A DNA stretch of 58,019 nucleotides from Gammaproteobacteria bacterium (lineage in GTDB: Bacteria > Pseudomonadota > Gammaproteobacteria > Ga0077536). Made by a program: the position numbers and the translations under genes. Positions 17,978 to 26,866 of this stretch are shown here, one piece after another. The stretch is from assembly GCA_019747795.1 (NCBI GenBank), contig JAIEQK010000098.1:1-58019 (forward strand). The letters run 5' to 3'. The first letter of the stretch is position 1. The number at the start of each line of letters is the position of its first letter. Below the pieces are notes generated by a model. It worked only from the letters and a program-made list of their open reading frames with translations, was not told the DNA's origin and did not search any database.

Positions 17978-18626
17978 CGATGCGCAGTTGCTTGCCGTCT
18001 TGCGTCACCAGCGCCGGGACATGACGGATCCCGAGCTTCGTGGTGAGGCTGCCGTGCTGATCGAAGAACACCGGCTGCTTCAAGCGGCGCATGAGGTTGA
18101 GATAAGAGCCGCCGGTCAAGATGAGCTTTAGCCCGCCACGGTGTTCGTCGAGCAGGCGTTCAGCGCGGTCGACTTGAGTCTTGTCGCGTGCGTCGAAGAA
18201 GAGCAGCGGTCGGGACAATGACACCGTATCCAGCGGATTCACCCGTGTGCCCGGTGCGACGAGTACGCGTCCCTCAGCGTCGGTGATGGGGTAAGGCACT
18301 TCGATGCTCGGGTCGAAATGAAAGCTTCGTGCGCGGGTGGTTTTGGCAATGCCTGTCAGAGGCGCAGGATCGGAAATCTCGCGCGTGATGCGGGTCTGAC
18401 TCTCATGTTGTAGTCGTGCCAGAGCGCCGCTCGCCTCTAACGCGTGCAGCTGCGTGTGGATCACTTCAAGCAGGCTGGGCTCAGCTATCGCGTAGACCGG
18501 GCCAATGATGCCAAGATCCTGGGCGTCTGCGGTACTCGCCGACAGCAGCACCAGCGCGACAATGCCGCAGGCCCGTCCTGCATGCCTCTGCGATTTGGGA
18601 TGGCGCAATGGCTCAGAACAACACAT
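17964..18626 (-). CDS. traW: Conjugal transfer pilus assembly protein TraW
   Basis: Periplasmic 220-aa TraW. The N terminus is a signal sequence (GIVALVLLSASTADA), then DLGIIGPVYAIAEPSLLEVI, the standard TraW beginning, and VNPLDTVSLSRPLLFFDARD with LTGGSYLNL in the second half, also typical. Start chosen at ATG 18,626, within the end of the upstream peptidase gene (14-base overlap); the frame continues upstream but without a signal peptide. TraW acts with TrbC, TraF and TraH in pilus extension and retraction. Confidence 0.92.
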   Translation of the reverse strand: MCCSEPLRHPKSQRHAGRACGIVALVLLSASTADAQDLGIIGPVYAIAEPSLLEVIHTQLHALEASGALARLQHESQTRITREISDPAPLTGIAKTTRARSFHFDPSIEVPYPITDAEGRVLVAPGTRVNPLDTVSLSRPLLFFDARDKTQVDRAERLLDEHRGGLKLILTGGSYLNLMRRLKQPVFFDQHGSLTTKLGIRHVPALVTQDGKQLRIDELL

Positions 18627-19176
18627 AGGCGCGCCCAATGATTTGGGACTCTGAGATCCAGCCGAGCAACGCATAGCGTGAATCCAGGCTGTCCGGGTGT
18701 GGGGCGCGTACGTAGTACCGACCACTGGGCAGCGTGCCGGTGGGGCCGAGCGCGAGCGCCTGACCCGACTGGCTCAATGGCTTGGCCAGGCCCACGGAGT
18801 GGCCGTTGACGAAGAAGCTGCGGTTCACCTGCGTGATCACGTCGCCCGGTATGCCGATAATCTGCTTTACGAACGTCGCACCGGCCGCGTACGGGCCGCC
18901 ACCGGGCCAGCGGAAGGCGACGTATTGGCTACGTTCCGGGTGGTCACCCTTGTCGATGACGAACAGCCGATAGGGGAGGCTCGTCGTCACGTTCACGCCA
19001 ATCGCGTAACGCGCGTGGAACGCGAACGTCACACTCGCCGCTAGCAGATAGATCCAAGACCAGCGGCGCAGATGAAAGCTGAGCGTGGTTCGAAAGCGCT
19101 CAGCGTCAAAGCGCGCCAGGTAGCCGCCGACGCGCTGGCGATCGAACGGTTCAAGGCGTGTGAGCGGGCGTTCCAT
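18613..19176 (-). CDS. S26-family conjugative signal peptidase (TraF of RP4 / TrhF type)
   Basis: A 187-aa membrane-anchored peptidase of the S26 family. One transmembrane segment (about residues 41-57) is followed by SLPYRLFVID, with the nucleophilic Ser near 66, and TFVKQIIGIPGD, with the general-base Lys near 104, then SLDSRYALLGWI. Such enzymes process conjugative pilins; RP4 TraF also cyclises its pilin, and TrhF occupies the same place in IncH plasmids. Its presence inside an F-type cluster fits the IncH/SXT branch. Start ATG 19,176 is 7 bases after the trbI stop; a TTG at 19,194 is possible. Confidence 0.88.
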   Translation of the reverse strand: MERPLTRLEPFDRQRVGGYLARFDAERFRTTLSFHLRRWSWIYLLAASVTFAFHARYAIGVNVTTSLPYRLFVIDKGDHPERSQYVAFRWPGGGPYAAGATFVKQIIGIPGDVITQVNRSFFVNGHSVGLAKPLSQSGQALALGPTGTLPSGRYYVRAPHPDSLDSRYALLGWISESQIIGRAYVLF

Positions 19177-19183
19177 CGGTAAG

Positions 19184-19549
19184 CTACAGCCCAAGGCGAC
19201 GACGCACGTCCGGCGTCAGATCGGGCAGTGGTGCTATGGCGCTGACTACCGCGCCTCGGGCCAAGACCAGGCAGCGGCATTCCTCGGGCAGCGTTTCGAT
19301 GAGCGCAGTGAGTTCAGTCGCGAAGGTACCGGCGCCCGTGACAGCCGTGGTGCGCTCGGTCTCGGTTGCGTTGTGATTGACCAGCACCGCCGCGGCCCGC
19401 GCTTCCTTCGCTCGATAGAGTTCGGCAACATCCAAGACCGCGAACGCGGTCTTCTGCGGCCCGAATGCCCAATGCGCGCCGATCGCAAACAGCGCAACGC
19501 TCACTAGCGCGTTGAGCGCCAAGAGATAGGCCGCGTCACGCCGCGTCAT
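19184..19549 (-). CDS. trbI: F-type conjugation protein TrbI
   Basis: A 121-aa protein with one N-terminal membrane segment (AAYLLALNALVSVALFAIGA), FAVLDVAELYRAKE and an acidic, helical C-terminal part. Size, topology and position between traC and the peptidase/traW match the F-type TrbI family, an accessory protein influencing pilus retraction. ATG 19,549 overlaps the traC stop as ATGA. Not to be confused with the VirB10-type TrbI of RP4. Confidence 0.8.
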   Translation of the reverse strand: MTRRDAAYLLALNALVSVALFAIGAHWAFGPQKTAFAVLDVAELYRAKEARAAAVLVNHNATETERTTAVTGAGTFATELTALIETLPEECRCLVLARGAVVSAIAPLPDLTPDVRRRLGL

Positions 19550-22119
19550 GCAAGACCCCGGTCATGCAGCACGGCATCGATGGCCTCGGATACGGTCATG
19601 CCAGCGGCGCGCTTGGCATTGATGGCGTTGAAGTCTTCGGCGCGGCTGCTGAAAAGCAGCAGGCTGTGGGGATCGACGATCAGTCGCCCAACGCCGTTGC
19701 CCACCGGCGAGTGGATATAGAGCTCTGAGTACGCGCCATGCTCGGTGCGCAGCGATTGCAGCAAGCGCTTCATCGCATCGTCCATGGTCAGCTGCCCGAG
19801 CTTGTCCATCATTTCGATGGATTCGGGCTTTTGCCGTAGCAGAAACATCCAATCGGAGTTGTCGAGCGCGGCCTTGGCGGCGGGGTTGCGGTAATAGTCG
19901 TCCACGCCCTGGGTGGCCGACATGAAGGCACCCTTGTACTTGCGCGCCCGGCGATAGCCGGCCTCGATGAATTCGGCGGTGGCGCCGCCCGAGAGCAGAT
20001 CCCAGGCCTCGTCGATGATCACGATTTTTTTGCGATCCCGTGAGAAGTACATCTCGCGGGTGATGCGATACATCACGATCAGCAAGACCACGGTCTGCAG
20101 ATCTTTCTTGGCCTTGAGCTCTTCGAGTTCGAGCACGATGAAATCGCTACTGAAGTCGATGGTTGCATCGGACTCGAAGTATTTTCCGTAGGCACCCTCA
20201 CGCGTATACGGATAGAGCATCGCGGCCAGATCCTTCAGCCGTCGGTCACCTTCACTGCCGGCACTTGCATCGATGTCTTCGTCGTCTATCCGGCCGGTCG
20301 CCAAGAGATCATGAACGTCGGTGACCGTCATGCTGCGGCCTTTGGTCTTCCAGACGGTCTTGATGGCGGCGCCGAGGGTCGAATACCGAAAACCGTCCAG
20401 TGGCTCGCGCGGCGAGACCATCTGCGCGAACAGTGGCTGCAAGAGTTCCATGTCCTCGTCGATGTTGTCGACGAAGGTGAACGGATTCAGGGACAATCCG
20501 GCGTGCTCGGTGAACTCGATGAAACTGCCACCGAAGTTGCGGCAGGCTTTCTCGTACGAGCGTCCGACATCGATGATCCAGACGCGCGCGCCGGTGCCGA
20601 GATAGGCGGCGGCGATCTCGTTCAGCAGGAGCGATTTGCCCGACCCCGAGGTCCCTGCAATAGCGACGTTGTAGTTGCCGGCTGGGTTGTCGTAGACATC
20701 AATCTGCATCAATTGACCACGGCGTCCGCCGAAGAGCATGACTGGCGTGCCCGTGCCTTGCCATTCGGCGATCAGCGGCGCCAGATGAACGGCATTCGCC
20801 GAGGTCTTGGTGGTCACGCGCTTCATGCGCGTGAGATCGGCATGAAATGGCCCGGACATCGTCATCGGCAGCGAGCCGATCAAGCCTTGCGCCATCATCA
20901 AGGTATCGCGCGAGAGCTCGAAGCCGCGCGCCCGAAAGACAGCGCGCGCAGCCTGCTCGGCGCGTGCCATTTCGCTGGGGGCCGCGAAGAGTGCCACCTG
21001 GTGGTGTAGATCGACGAGCTGCTGGCCGTCGTCCATCGCCTTCAACACGATATCCCAGTCGGCTTTGCGCTCGCTTAAGTCGGGGAGGAAGCGCGCCATG
21101 TAGCTCGTGGCGTTGGTGGTGGCGCGGGCAGCCTTTAAATAGGCCCAGTTGCGCGTGGCCTCGGCATCGAGCACATGCACGCCGAGGGTGATCATGAACG
21201 GGCAGGGGTACTGCAAGGTGGCCTGATATAGATCGCCGATCAGGCTGCCCATGTTCCACAATGCAAACCGTGGCGGAAACGAACGCACCGACATCAAACG
21301 CAGCTCGCGGGTGTCTGCTTCGAACGGGTTGCTGAGTTCGATACTGCGTTCCCGGATCTCAATGCTAGTGGCGCGGTCTATCACCTGGTCGCGCAATTCG
21401 CGACCGGTGTCGTAGGTCAACGGCAGGCAGTCGGTATGCTGTCGATGGGGATCGATCAGCGCGGACGTCCAGTTGATGAGATCGGCCGCCGTCCAGGGTC
21501 GGGACGGAAAGCCGGCCGCATACAAGGTCGCGCGAATACCACCGCGGAGCAGCAGTAGATCATCGATGCGGCCCAAGTCTTCGGGGTTGCCGGGCAGCGA
21601 TACACTCACGACAAGCCGAAACTCCCGGAACAAATAGCTTTGGTTCGGGACGAGTGAAACTCGGCTGCCGGTCAGGTAATGGCCGACACGACGCCGCGCC
21701 ATGGTGCGATGAATATTGTTATGTCGACCTTCGCGTCCGCGCTCGAAGAACTCTGGGAGCACGTCGTCCGGTAGGCGCAGCGCTGCGTAACGACGCAACG
21801 GGTGGCGGATGTCGGGACTCGCGAGCAGATGGAACTGTATGCCGGTGCCGGGGGATGAAGCAGCGTAAAGCGCGGTCAGCACCCGCGACATCTCCTCGTC
21901 GGCGCCTGATTGGGGACGGACTTCGAGGCAGAAACCTAAGGCGTCTCGGTTAATGAAGACTTGGTGATCTTCGAGATAGGCCCGGTACGGGAGCCATTGC
22001 GAAAAGCGCGCGGTGTCATCGTTTCGGTGTGCACGCTCAGCACCGGTGCCGGACATTAAGTCGGCGAGGCGCGCGTGTTTGAACGCAGCGTCGAGATCGG
22101 CCATGAGATTGCGCAACAT
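19546..22119 (-). CDS. traC: T4SS ATPase TraC (VirB4 family)
   Basis: Cytoplasmic ATPase powering assembly of the F-type pilus and channel (857 aa, normal length). Walker A is AGTSGSGKSLLLNE near residue 488 and Walker B is KIVIIDEAWDLL near residue 700. The N-terminal TraC_F region is present (FSQWLPYRAYLEDHQVFINRD near 40). It follows traV by three bases. All active-site motifs appear intact, so the machine is probably functional in this respect. Confidence 0.96.
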   Translation of the reverse strand: MLRNLMADLDAAFKHARLADLMSGTGAERAHRNDDTARFSQWLPYRAYLEDHQVFINRDALGFCLEVRPQSGADEEMSRVLTALYAASSPGTGIQFHLLASPDIRHPLRRYAALRLPDDVLPEFFERGREGRHNNIHRTMARRRVGHYLTGSRVSLVPNQSYLFREFRLVVSVSLPGNPEDLGRIDDLLLLRGGIRATLYAAGFPSRPWTAADLINWTSALIDPHRQHTDCLPLTYDTGRELRDQVIDRATSIEIRERSIELSNPFEADTRELRLMSVRSFPPRFALWNMGSLIGDLYQATLQYPCPFMITLGVHVLDAEATRNWAYLKAARATTNATSYMARFLPDLSERKADWDIVLKAMDDGQQLVDLHHQVALFAAPSEMARAEQAARAVFRARGFELSRDTLMMAQGLIGSLPMTMSGPFHADLTRMKRVTTKTSANAVHLAPLIAEWQGTGTPVMLFGGRRGQLMQIDVYDNPAGNYNVAIAGTSGSGKSLLLNEIAAAYLGTGARVWIIDVGRSYEKACRNFGGSFIEFTEHAGLSLNPFTFVDNIDEDMELLQPLFAQMVSPREPLDGFRYSTLGAAIKTVWKTKGRSMTVTDVHDLLATGRIDDEDIDASAGSEGDRRLKDLAAMLYPYTREGAYGKYFESDATIDFSSDFIVLELEELKAKKDLQTVVLLIVMYRITREMYFSRDRKKIVIIDEAWDLLSGGATAEFIEAGYRRARKYKGAFMSATQGVDDYYRNPAAKAALDNSDWMFLLRQKPESIEMMDKLGQLTMDDAMKRLLQSLRTEHGAYSELYIHSPVGNGVGRLIVDPHSLLLFSSRAEDFNAINAKRAAGMTVSEAIDAVLHDRGLA

Positions 22120-22122
22120 CGA

Positions 22123-22785
22123 TCAGGGCTCCACCGACAGGTCGCCGGGGCCGAACAGGGTGTCATCCTCCGGCTGCTGTGCCGGCGTGATCTGCGGGCT
22201 CTGATCAGCCGGCGTCTGCGGTGGTAGTGCCATGGCGGTCGGTGGCGTGATCCCACCCAGCCGATTGCGCGGCACGGGACGAACGCGCTCGATGAGCCAG
22301 CGCCCGGTGTCGACCACCACGTGGACCAACGCCGCGTCATGCAGATCACCGTCCGAGTCTTCCCACGGGGCAATCCAGAGTCGCAATACGCGCGGCTCAG
22401 AGCGCAGTGCAGGCTCAGCGCCTGACGCTCCGCTATCCGGTTGGGCGCTTGCACTGAATGTCGTGGCCGACAACGATTCAAATTCAAGATCAGCGGTGGT
22501 CGGTGAACGCGACGGGATGAGTGGCTCGGCGCCGCTGATCAATGAGGCGTCTTTCGTGACGGCGTTGGTATCGCCAAACTTTTTCGGTGCGGCTGTCGTC
22601 AACGGCGGTCGTGGTACTTCGGCCATGCCATGCAAGGCATTGGCGTAAACCCCCGAGACCGACGTGCACAGCGCGCCGATGGGTGCTTTGCATGCATAGT
22701 TCTGCGTGCCGCCGACGCCGGAGAGGCTAGAAGCGCAGCCGCTTAACCCCAGCGTCAGTAGCGTTATGTACGCGGTCCGGATCAT
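22123..22785 (-). CDS. traV: T4SS outer-membrane lipoprotein TraV (VirB7-like)
   Basis: Lipoprotein of 220 aa. The signal peptide ends in the lipobox LSGC (Cys 17) and is followed by GTQNYACKAPIGALCTSVSGVYANA, a hallmark of TraV with its paired cysteines. TraV lipidation anchors the TraB-TraK-TraV core complex at the outer membrane. The remaining sequence is low in complexity and Pro/Ser-rich, as in other TraV proteins. ATG overlaps the stop of the DsbC-like gene by 4 bases. Confidence 0.93.
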   Translation of the reverse strand: MIRTAYITLLTLGLSGCASSLSGVGGTQNYACKAPIGALCTSVSGVYANALHGMAEVPRPPLTTAAPKKFGDTNAVTKDASLISGAEPLIPSRSPTTADLEFESLSATTFSASAQPDSGASGAEPALRSEPRVLRLWIAPWEDSDGDLHDAALVHVVVDTGRWLIERVRPVPRNRLGGITPPTAMALPPQTPADQSPQITPAQQPEDDTLFGPGDLSVEP

Positions 22786-23654
22786 CGCGGCATGGCTGCC
22801 GGCGACGCGGCACTCTGCGCGCTCGCTGTTGAACGCGTGAGCCAGGCCTCAATCTGTTCTTTGCTCGCTGCGCCTGGCAGCACGCGTCCATCAGCGGTGA
22901 CGATCGTCGGCGTGCCGACGATCCCCACCCGCTCGCCGAGGGCGATGTTGCGATCGATAGGATGCGGACACTCGGCATGCGGCAACGTGTGATCTTGCCG
23001 CATCGTCGCGTTCCACGCCGCAACGCGATCTTTGGCGCACCACACCGCCACGGCCTTGTCGTGCGCCGTCGGGTGCAAGGAGGCGATCGGCATCAGAAAC
23101 GTGTAAAGCGTGACGTCGGTGAGAGGGCGCAGATCGGATTCCAGGCGCTTGCAATAAGGACAGTCGGGATCGCTGAAGATGGCGAGCACCCGTGCGCCGT
23201 TGCCCCGGACTTCTTTGATTGCATCGGAGAGTGGCAATGACGCGAAGTCGATCTGCGCGAGCGACTCTTTGCGCTCGGCAGTGACGTCGCGTTGCGCCTT
23301 CATGTCGTAGAGATGACCAAACAGGAAGTACTGTCCGCTCTCGTCCACGTAGGCGATGTTGGCGCCCATCAGCACTTCATAGACCCCGGGCCATGACGTC
23401 GGATTGACGACACCGAAACGGGTTGCTGGGTAGAGGGACTGCAAGCGCGCGGCGATGGATCCGGCCGTATTAGTGCTTGGCGGGGTCGGTTGGCTGGTCG
23501 CCTGCGGCGCTGGCGGCGCCGCGGCTTGGTCGGACGGTTGCGCCGCACAAGGAACTGCGAGCGCAGCTAACATCACGCTAGCAAAGAAGTTCGAGGGGCG
23601 CTTGATCAGTGTCGCGACGCGAGGCGGCACGCGCGGTTCATTCATCATCGTCAT
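22782..23654 (-). CDS. DsbC-like periplasmic thiol:disulfide isomerase
   Basis: A 290-aa secreted protein with DsbC layout: signal peptide (about residues 20-40), N-terminal dimerisation-type domain (SLYPATRFGVVNPT, then YFLFGHLYDM), and a thioredoxin-like domain with IFSDPDCPYCKRLESDL (CPYC near residue 166) and VGTPTIVTADGRVLPG, the cis-Pro loop. It is often found between traV and traB in SXT/IncA/C-type transfer clusters, where it would shuffle disulfides in TraN, TraU and TraF. Start ATG 23,654 has a GGAG site eight bases upstream. Confidence 0.92.
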   Translation of the reverse strand: MTMMNEPRVPPRVATLIKRPSNFFASVMLAALAVPCAAQPSDQAAAPPAPQATSQPTPPSTNTAGSIAARLQSLYPATRFGVVNPTSWPGVYEVLMGANIAYVDESGQYFLFGHLYDMKAQRDVTAERKESLAQIDFASLPLSDAIKEVRGNGARVLAIFSDPDCPYCKRLESDLRPLTDVTLYTFLMPIASLHPTAHDKAVAVWCAKDRVAAWNATMRQDHTLPHAECPHPIDRNIALGERVGIVGTPTIVTADGRVLPGAASKEQIEAWLTRSTASAQSAASPAAMPR

Positions 23655-24957
23655 CGTTGGCTCTCCTTAAGGTGTGGGTGCGCTCGGTTAATTGCGGAAA
23701 GGTTTCGCTGTCTTCAGACGTGATCTCGACCGGACCCTGCAGGGCGATCCCTTGCGTCAACACCACATCGACCGTGCGGCCGGCATCGACTTCGATGACG
23801 GGGAAGACTTTCTCGGCGAGGCTGATGTAGTACTGGGCGAGTCGGTCAAGGGCGCGCCCGACACCCGTGCCCAAGCCCGCTTCCAATTGTTTGCCCGAAG
23901 CGATGGTGCTGGTCGAGCCGAGCGGCGAGAGCGAATTGGTGGTCGCGCTCTGCTGGAACGCGGTGCCTATGCCACTCGCGATCCCCGCCAACAGGGCGTT
24001 GGCAAGAATTTGCCCTTGTTTGGACACCAGACGACCGCGCATGCCGGCCTTGCCGTCTTCGCCTGCCACATAACCCTTCACCGGGACATCAATGGCCGTG
24101 CCGTCACGGGTGACGCAGGACAGCGATTCGGTGCGGATGTAGGCGCGCTCAGAGCTGACGTCCCCGTAGCCGGCGCCCACCACAAAACATTCTTTCACCC
24201 GCGAGCGAAACTGGTTGGGCAGAATGGCGTTGTCCGATAGGCGCAAAAGCACGGGCTGCGGGTTGCGTTGTGCTTGACCGCCCGTCGGTGCGTCCAGTCC
24301 ACCGAGCAACAGCGCGCGCGTGAACGATCCGCTCGGCAAGTAGCGACGCAGATCGTGAGGTGCAGCCGCGTGCGGTCCTGCCGAGTCGCTGTTGGCTTTG
24401 CGACCTGGCGGGATGCCAGGCTCACTCAAGGTGATGCTGACGATCCCAGACAGCGTGCCTAAAGATCCCGGGGGGATCGCCCCCGCACGTGGCAGCGACT
24501 GCGGTGGCGGGGGCAGTTGTTGCAGTCCGTTGTCAGCGACGTCGGTCCTGGGCAGATCGGGGCCGAAGTTCGGCCGTTCGGCGGGCGCACAGACGGGCGG
24601 CGGCGGCAGGGCGGTCAGCCCGTCTCTGGCGTTACCTTCCAACTTGCTGAGACGCGCCATCATCTCGCGGCTCTGGTTTTGCATCTCAGAATCACGCTGC
24701 GATAACTCGCGTGACTTCAGCTCAATGGATCTCAACTGCGCATCGGCCTGACCACGCCAGGCGTCACGCGGATCAACCTGCGCGCCTGGCGAGAGGATAT
24801 TGGTCGACCGCGGCTTGAGCGGATGCGCGTCAGTGCCCTGCGAGTCCGTCAGCGAGACCGATAGCACGGTGGCAACGACGATGACGGCACCGATCCCGGC
24901 CAGCAGCAGGTATTGGCGACGTCTGAGCGCCGCGGTGTTCGAAGCGGACTCAGTCAT
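23638..24957 (-). CDS. traB: T4SS core protein TraB (VirB10 family)
   Basis: Core-complex protein of 439 aa that spans both membranes. The N-terminal transmembrane helix is about residues 14-33 (LLLAGIGAVIVVATVLSVSL), followed by a coiled-coil/Pro-rich linker (residues 75-170) and the C-terminal beta-barrel domain with ARALLLGGLDAPTGGQA-type signature (ALLLGGLDAPTGG), LRLSDNAILPNQFRS and VKGYVAGEDGKAGMRG. These are conserved in TraB/VirB10. Overlaps traK by eight bases and the DsbC-like gene by 17. Confidence 0.94.
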   Translation of the reverse strand: MTESASNTAALRRRQYLLLAGIGAVIVVATVLSVSLTDSQGTDAHPLKPRSTNILSPGAQVDPRDAWRGQADAQLRSIELKSRELSQRDSEMQNQSREMMARLSKLEGNARDGLTALPPPPVCAPAERPNFGPDLPRTDVADNGLQQLPPPPQSLPRAGAIPPGSLGTLSGIVSITLSEPGIPPGRKANSDSAGPHAAAPHDLRRYLPSGSFTRALLLGGLDAPTGGQAQRNPQPVLLRLSDNAILPNQFRSRVKECFVVGAGYGDVSSERAYIRTESLSCVTRDGTAIDVPVKGYVAGEDGKAGMRGRLVSKQGQILANALLAGIASGIGTAFQQSATTNSLSPLGSTSTIASGKQLEAGLGTGVGRALDRLAQYYISLAEKVFPVIEVDAGRTVDVVLTQGIALQGPVEITSEDSETFPQLTERTHTLRRANDDDDE

Positions 24958-25654
24958 CGGTGCGCCGCTCCCGGATCACGAAAACGTTAGTGGCGCTACC
25001 GGCTTGCAGGCTCGTGTGTTCGATACTCACAGCCATTACCCCGGGCTTGAAGAGATCGGGCGCGGCAACAGCGAGCTCGGTGACTCCGGTGTTGGTCAGT
25101 TGATACTTCTCGCCAACAACACTCGCACCGAGCAACATGCGTTGCAGTGTCAAGCGCGTGTTCGGCCACAGCGCCACTGTTTTCCCTGGCTCGCGGGCTT
25201 CCATGTCTTCGGGCAGCCTGTCGGCCGCCAGCGCGAGCAGCAGGTTCTTGCATGTCCGCACATGCCGTCCGCTTGATTCGAGAAGAGAGCGAACTTGAGG
25301 GCGCGTCTGGGGCTCTCGGATCACAATCGTGTCGCTCGGCGTATCCACTGGCTGCAGGAGCAATGCGACGGTGCTGTGCTGGGAGGTCAGAAACACATTG
25401 ATGGGCTTTGTGCTTTGGGGATCGGCCGGTCGGATGAAGACTTGTCCCTTCTCGTCGTCCTTCTCCAGCACGAACTCACCTGCACTGCCGGTTATTTTTT
25501 GCACGCGCCCGTGCTCAAAAGCGATCCGCGTGACTTCCTTACGCGAGATCTTGGCGAGCACCGTCTCCCCGTCATGCGCATCCACCACCTGTAGCGCCTG
25601 CACCGGGTTAGTGAGTGACAGCAGCAGGACGAGGCTGTGTTTCAAGTGGGTCAT
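24950..25654 (-). CDS. traK: T4SS secretin-like protein TraK (VirB9-like)
   Basis: Periplasmic/outer-membrane core protein of 234 aa. Signal peptide MTHLKHSLVLLLSLTNPVQA, then LQVVDAHDGETVLAKISRKEVTRIAFEHGRV, the usual beginning of mature TraK. It forms the outer ring with TraB and TraV. The ATG at 25,654 lies 47 bases inside the end of traE but directly begins the signal peptide; the longer frame has no such features. Confidence 0.92.
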   Translation of the reverse strand: MTHLKHSLVLLLSLTNPVQALQVVDAHDGETVLAKISRKEVTRIAFEHGRVQKITGSAGEFVLEKDDEKGQVFIRPADPQSTKPINVFLTSQHSTVALLLQPVDTPSDTIVIREPQTRPQVRSLLESSGRHVRTCKNLLLALAADRLPEDMEAREPGKTVALWPNTRLTLQRMLLGASVVGEKYQLTNTGVTELAVAAPDLFKPGVMAVSIEHTSLQAGSATNVFVIRERRTDD

Positions 25655-26210
25655 TGGGGTTGGTCTCACGAAAGGCTTTGAGGAAGACGCGACCGGCGGC
25701 GTACTGGAGCTCGATGGCATAACCTTTCGAGACATCAGATACGCGGCGGTCGCTGATGAACGTGGTGAGTTGGCCGCGCACACCGACACGTTGGGTGGCT
25801 TCATCGACGACGATGTCGCGGGCGCTGAACACGGTGGAAGCACCATCGCGTTTGAGTCGCTCGCCGGCGGCGATCATCGCTGCGCGCAACTCACCAAATG
25901 AGGCAGGTGCGGCGTACTGCATCAGCACGCGCGCCTGGTGGTCGACGTTCTGCGGCGTGACATCGAGCGTGAGCTGCATCAAGAAGTACGCCATCTGCTC
26001 CAGGTACTCACCGCTCGCCCGTTCTTCATTCACCCAGAAGGTTTTGTGAATGGTCGGTGGGAGCAGCACGACGCGCTCCCTGTTGGCAAAGCGCACAACG
26101 AGTAGGGCAAGGACGGTATTGGCCAGCAGCGAGCCGGTCAGCAGTACGGCGAGGAAGACCGTGGCACGCCGCGCACCCGCCACGTCGGCGCGCAGCCATT
26201 CCAATTTCAT
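25608..26210 (-). CDS. traE: T4SS protein TraE (VirB8-like)
   Basis: Inner-membrane bitopic protein of 200 aa. MKLEWLRADVAGARR precedes a transmembrane segment (about 17-40, VFLAVLLTGSLLANTVLALLVV), then VVLLPPTIHKTFWVNEERASGEYLEQMAYF, a clear TraE signature. VirB8-like assembly factor linking the core complex to the inner membrane. ATG 26,210 overlaps the traL stop as ATGA. Confidence 0.94.
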   Translation of the reverse strand: MKLEWLRADVAGARRATVFLAVLLTGSLLANTVLALLVVRFANRERVVLLPPTIHKTFWVNEERASGEYLEQMAYFLMQLTLDVTPQNVDHQARVLMQYAAPASFGELRAAMIAAGERLKRDGASTVFSARDIVVDEATQRVGVRGQLTTFISDRRVSDVSKGYAIELQYAAGRVFLKAFRETNPNDPLETQPRPAAVTH

Positions 26211-26497
26211 CCGACGAACTCCCGTTGATGAGAGGGCGGGGTGCGCTTCATGCCGGTGACGAAGCTCGGCAGGTGCCAATAGAGAAGATGCAGCGCAAAG
26301 GCGGGATGCTCGCCGGACTTCGCACGGCCGTAAGCCCAGGCAAGCAGCGCACCGAGCGCGCAGCCGGTCATGAAGAAGCCGGCAATCATGCCGGCGAGTG
26401 CCGCCGCGAGAAACAGCAAGGCCACGTCGATTTCCCACCAGAACATCCGTGGCGGGTCATTCAGCCGACGGGGGATCTCGTGGGACGCGTCGTTCAT
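26207..26497 (-). CDS. traL: T4SS protein TraL (VirB3-like)
   Basis: Small inner-membrane protein (96 aa). Pattern: IPRRLNDPPRMFWWEIDVALLFL, two adjacent hydrophobic segments, and a cytoplasmic C-terminal HPAFALHLLYWHLP. The phrase RRLNDPPR near the N terminus and YWHLP near the C terminus are typical TraL landmarks. Lies 13 bases after traA. Confidence 0.92.
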   Translation of the reverse strand: MNDASHEIPRRLNDPPRMFWWEIDVALLFLAAALAGMIAGFFMTGCALGALLAWAYGRAKSGEHPAFALHLLYWHLPSFVTGMKRTPPSHQREFVG

Positions 26498-26510
26498 ATG
26501 CGCGACCGAC

Positions 26511-26807
26511 TCAGATAGTCGCGGTCATGATGGTGTCGATGATGGTCGGCACGTAGACCATGAAGAGCGCGAACACGACGCCAGCGAGTGCCGGGATGGG
26601 CGACGAGCGGGCAATGCCGACACCAGCGCCAAGGATGAAGGCGGCGATTGCGATGGCCTTGCCGAGATAACCGGTGGCCCAGTTCAAGAGCGTGGTGTAC
26701 ATGGTTTGGAACTCGTCGCCGGTCGTGCCGGCGAAAGCTGAGGTGGCGCCGAGCGCCAGGATCAAAGCGACGGGGACAAGAACGGTGAAGTTGCGGTTCG
26801 GGTGCAT
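26511..26807 (-). CDS. traA: Conjugative pilin TraA-like
   Basis: Small hydrophobic pilin precursor of 98 aa. A cleavable leader (MHPNRNFTVLVPVALILALGATSAFA) is followed by a mature peptide of about 72 aa with two long hydrophobic helices separated by a short basic turn (GIARSSPIP), the layout of F-type and VirB2-type pilins. The gene is first of the traALEKBVC series, as in F-like systems. The S26 peptidase at 18,613 may process it. Start ATG 26,807 has a GGAG-type site about 8 bases upstream. Confidence 0.85.
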   Translation of the reverse strand: MHPNRNFTVLVPVALILALGATSAFAGTTGDEFQTMYTTLLNWATGYLGKAIAIAAFILGAGVGIARSSPIPALAGVVFALFMVYVPTIIDTIMTATI

Positions 26808-26866
26808 GGTCAGTCTCCTGGATCGGTTCTGGGGTGAAGGACGTGAAATTCGTGTGCTATGTGCGG

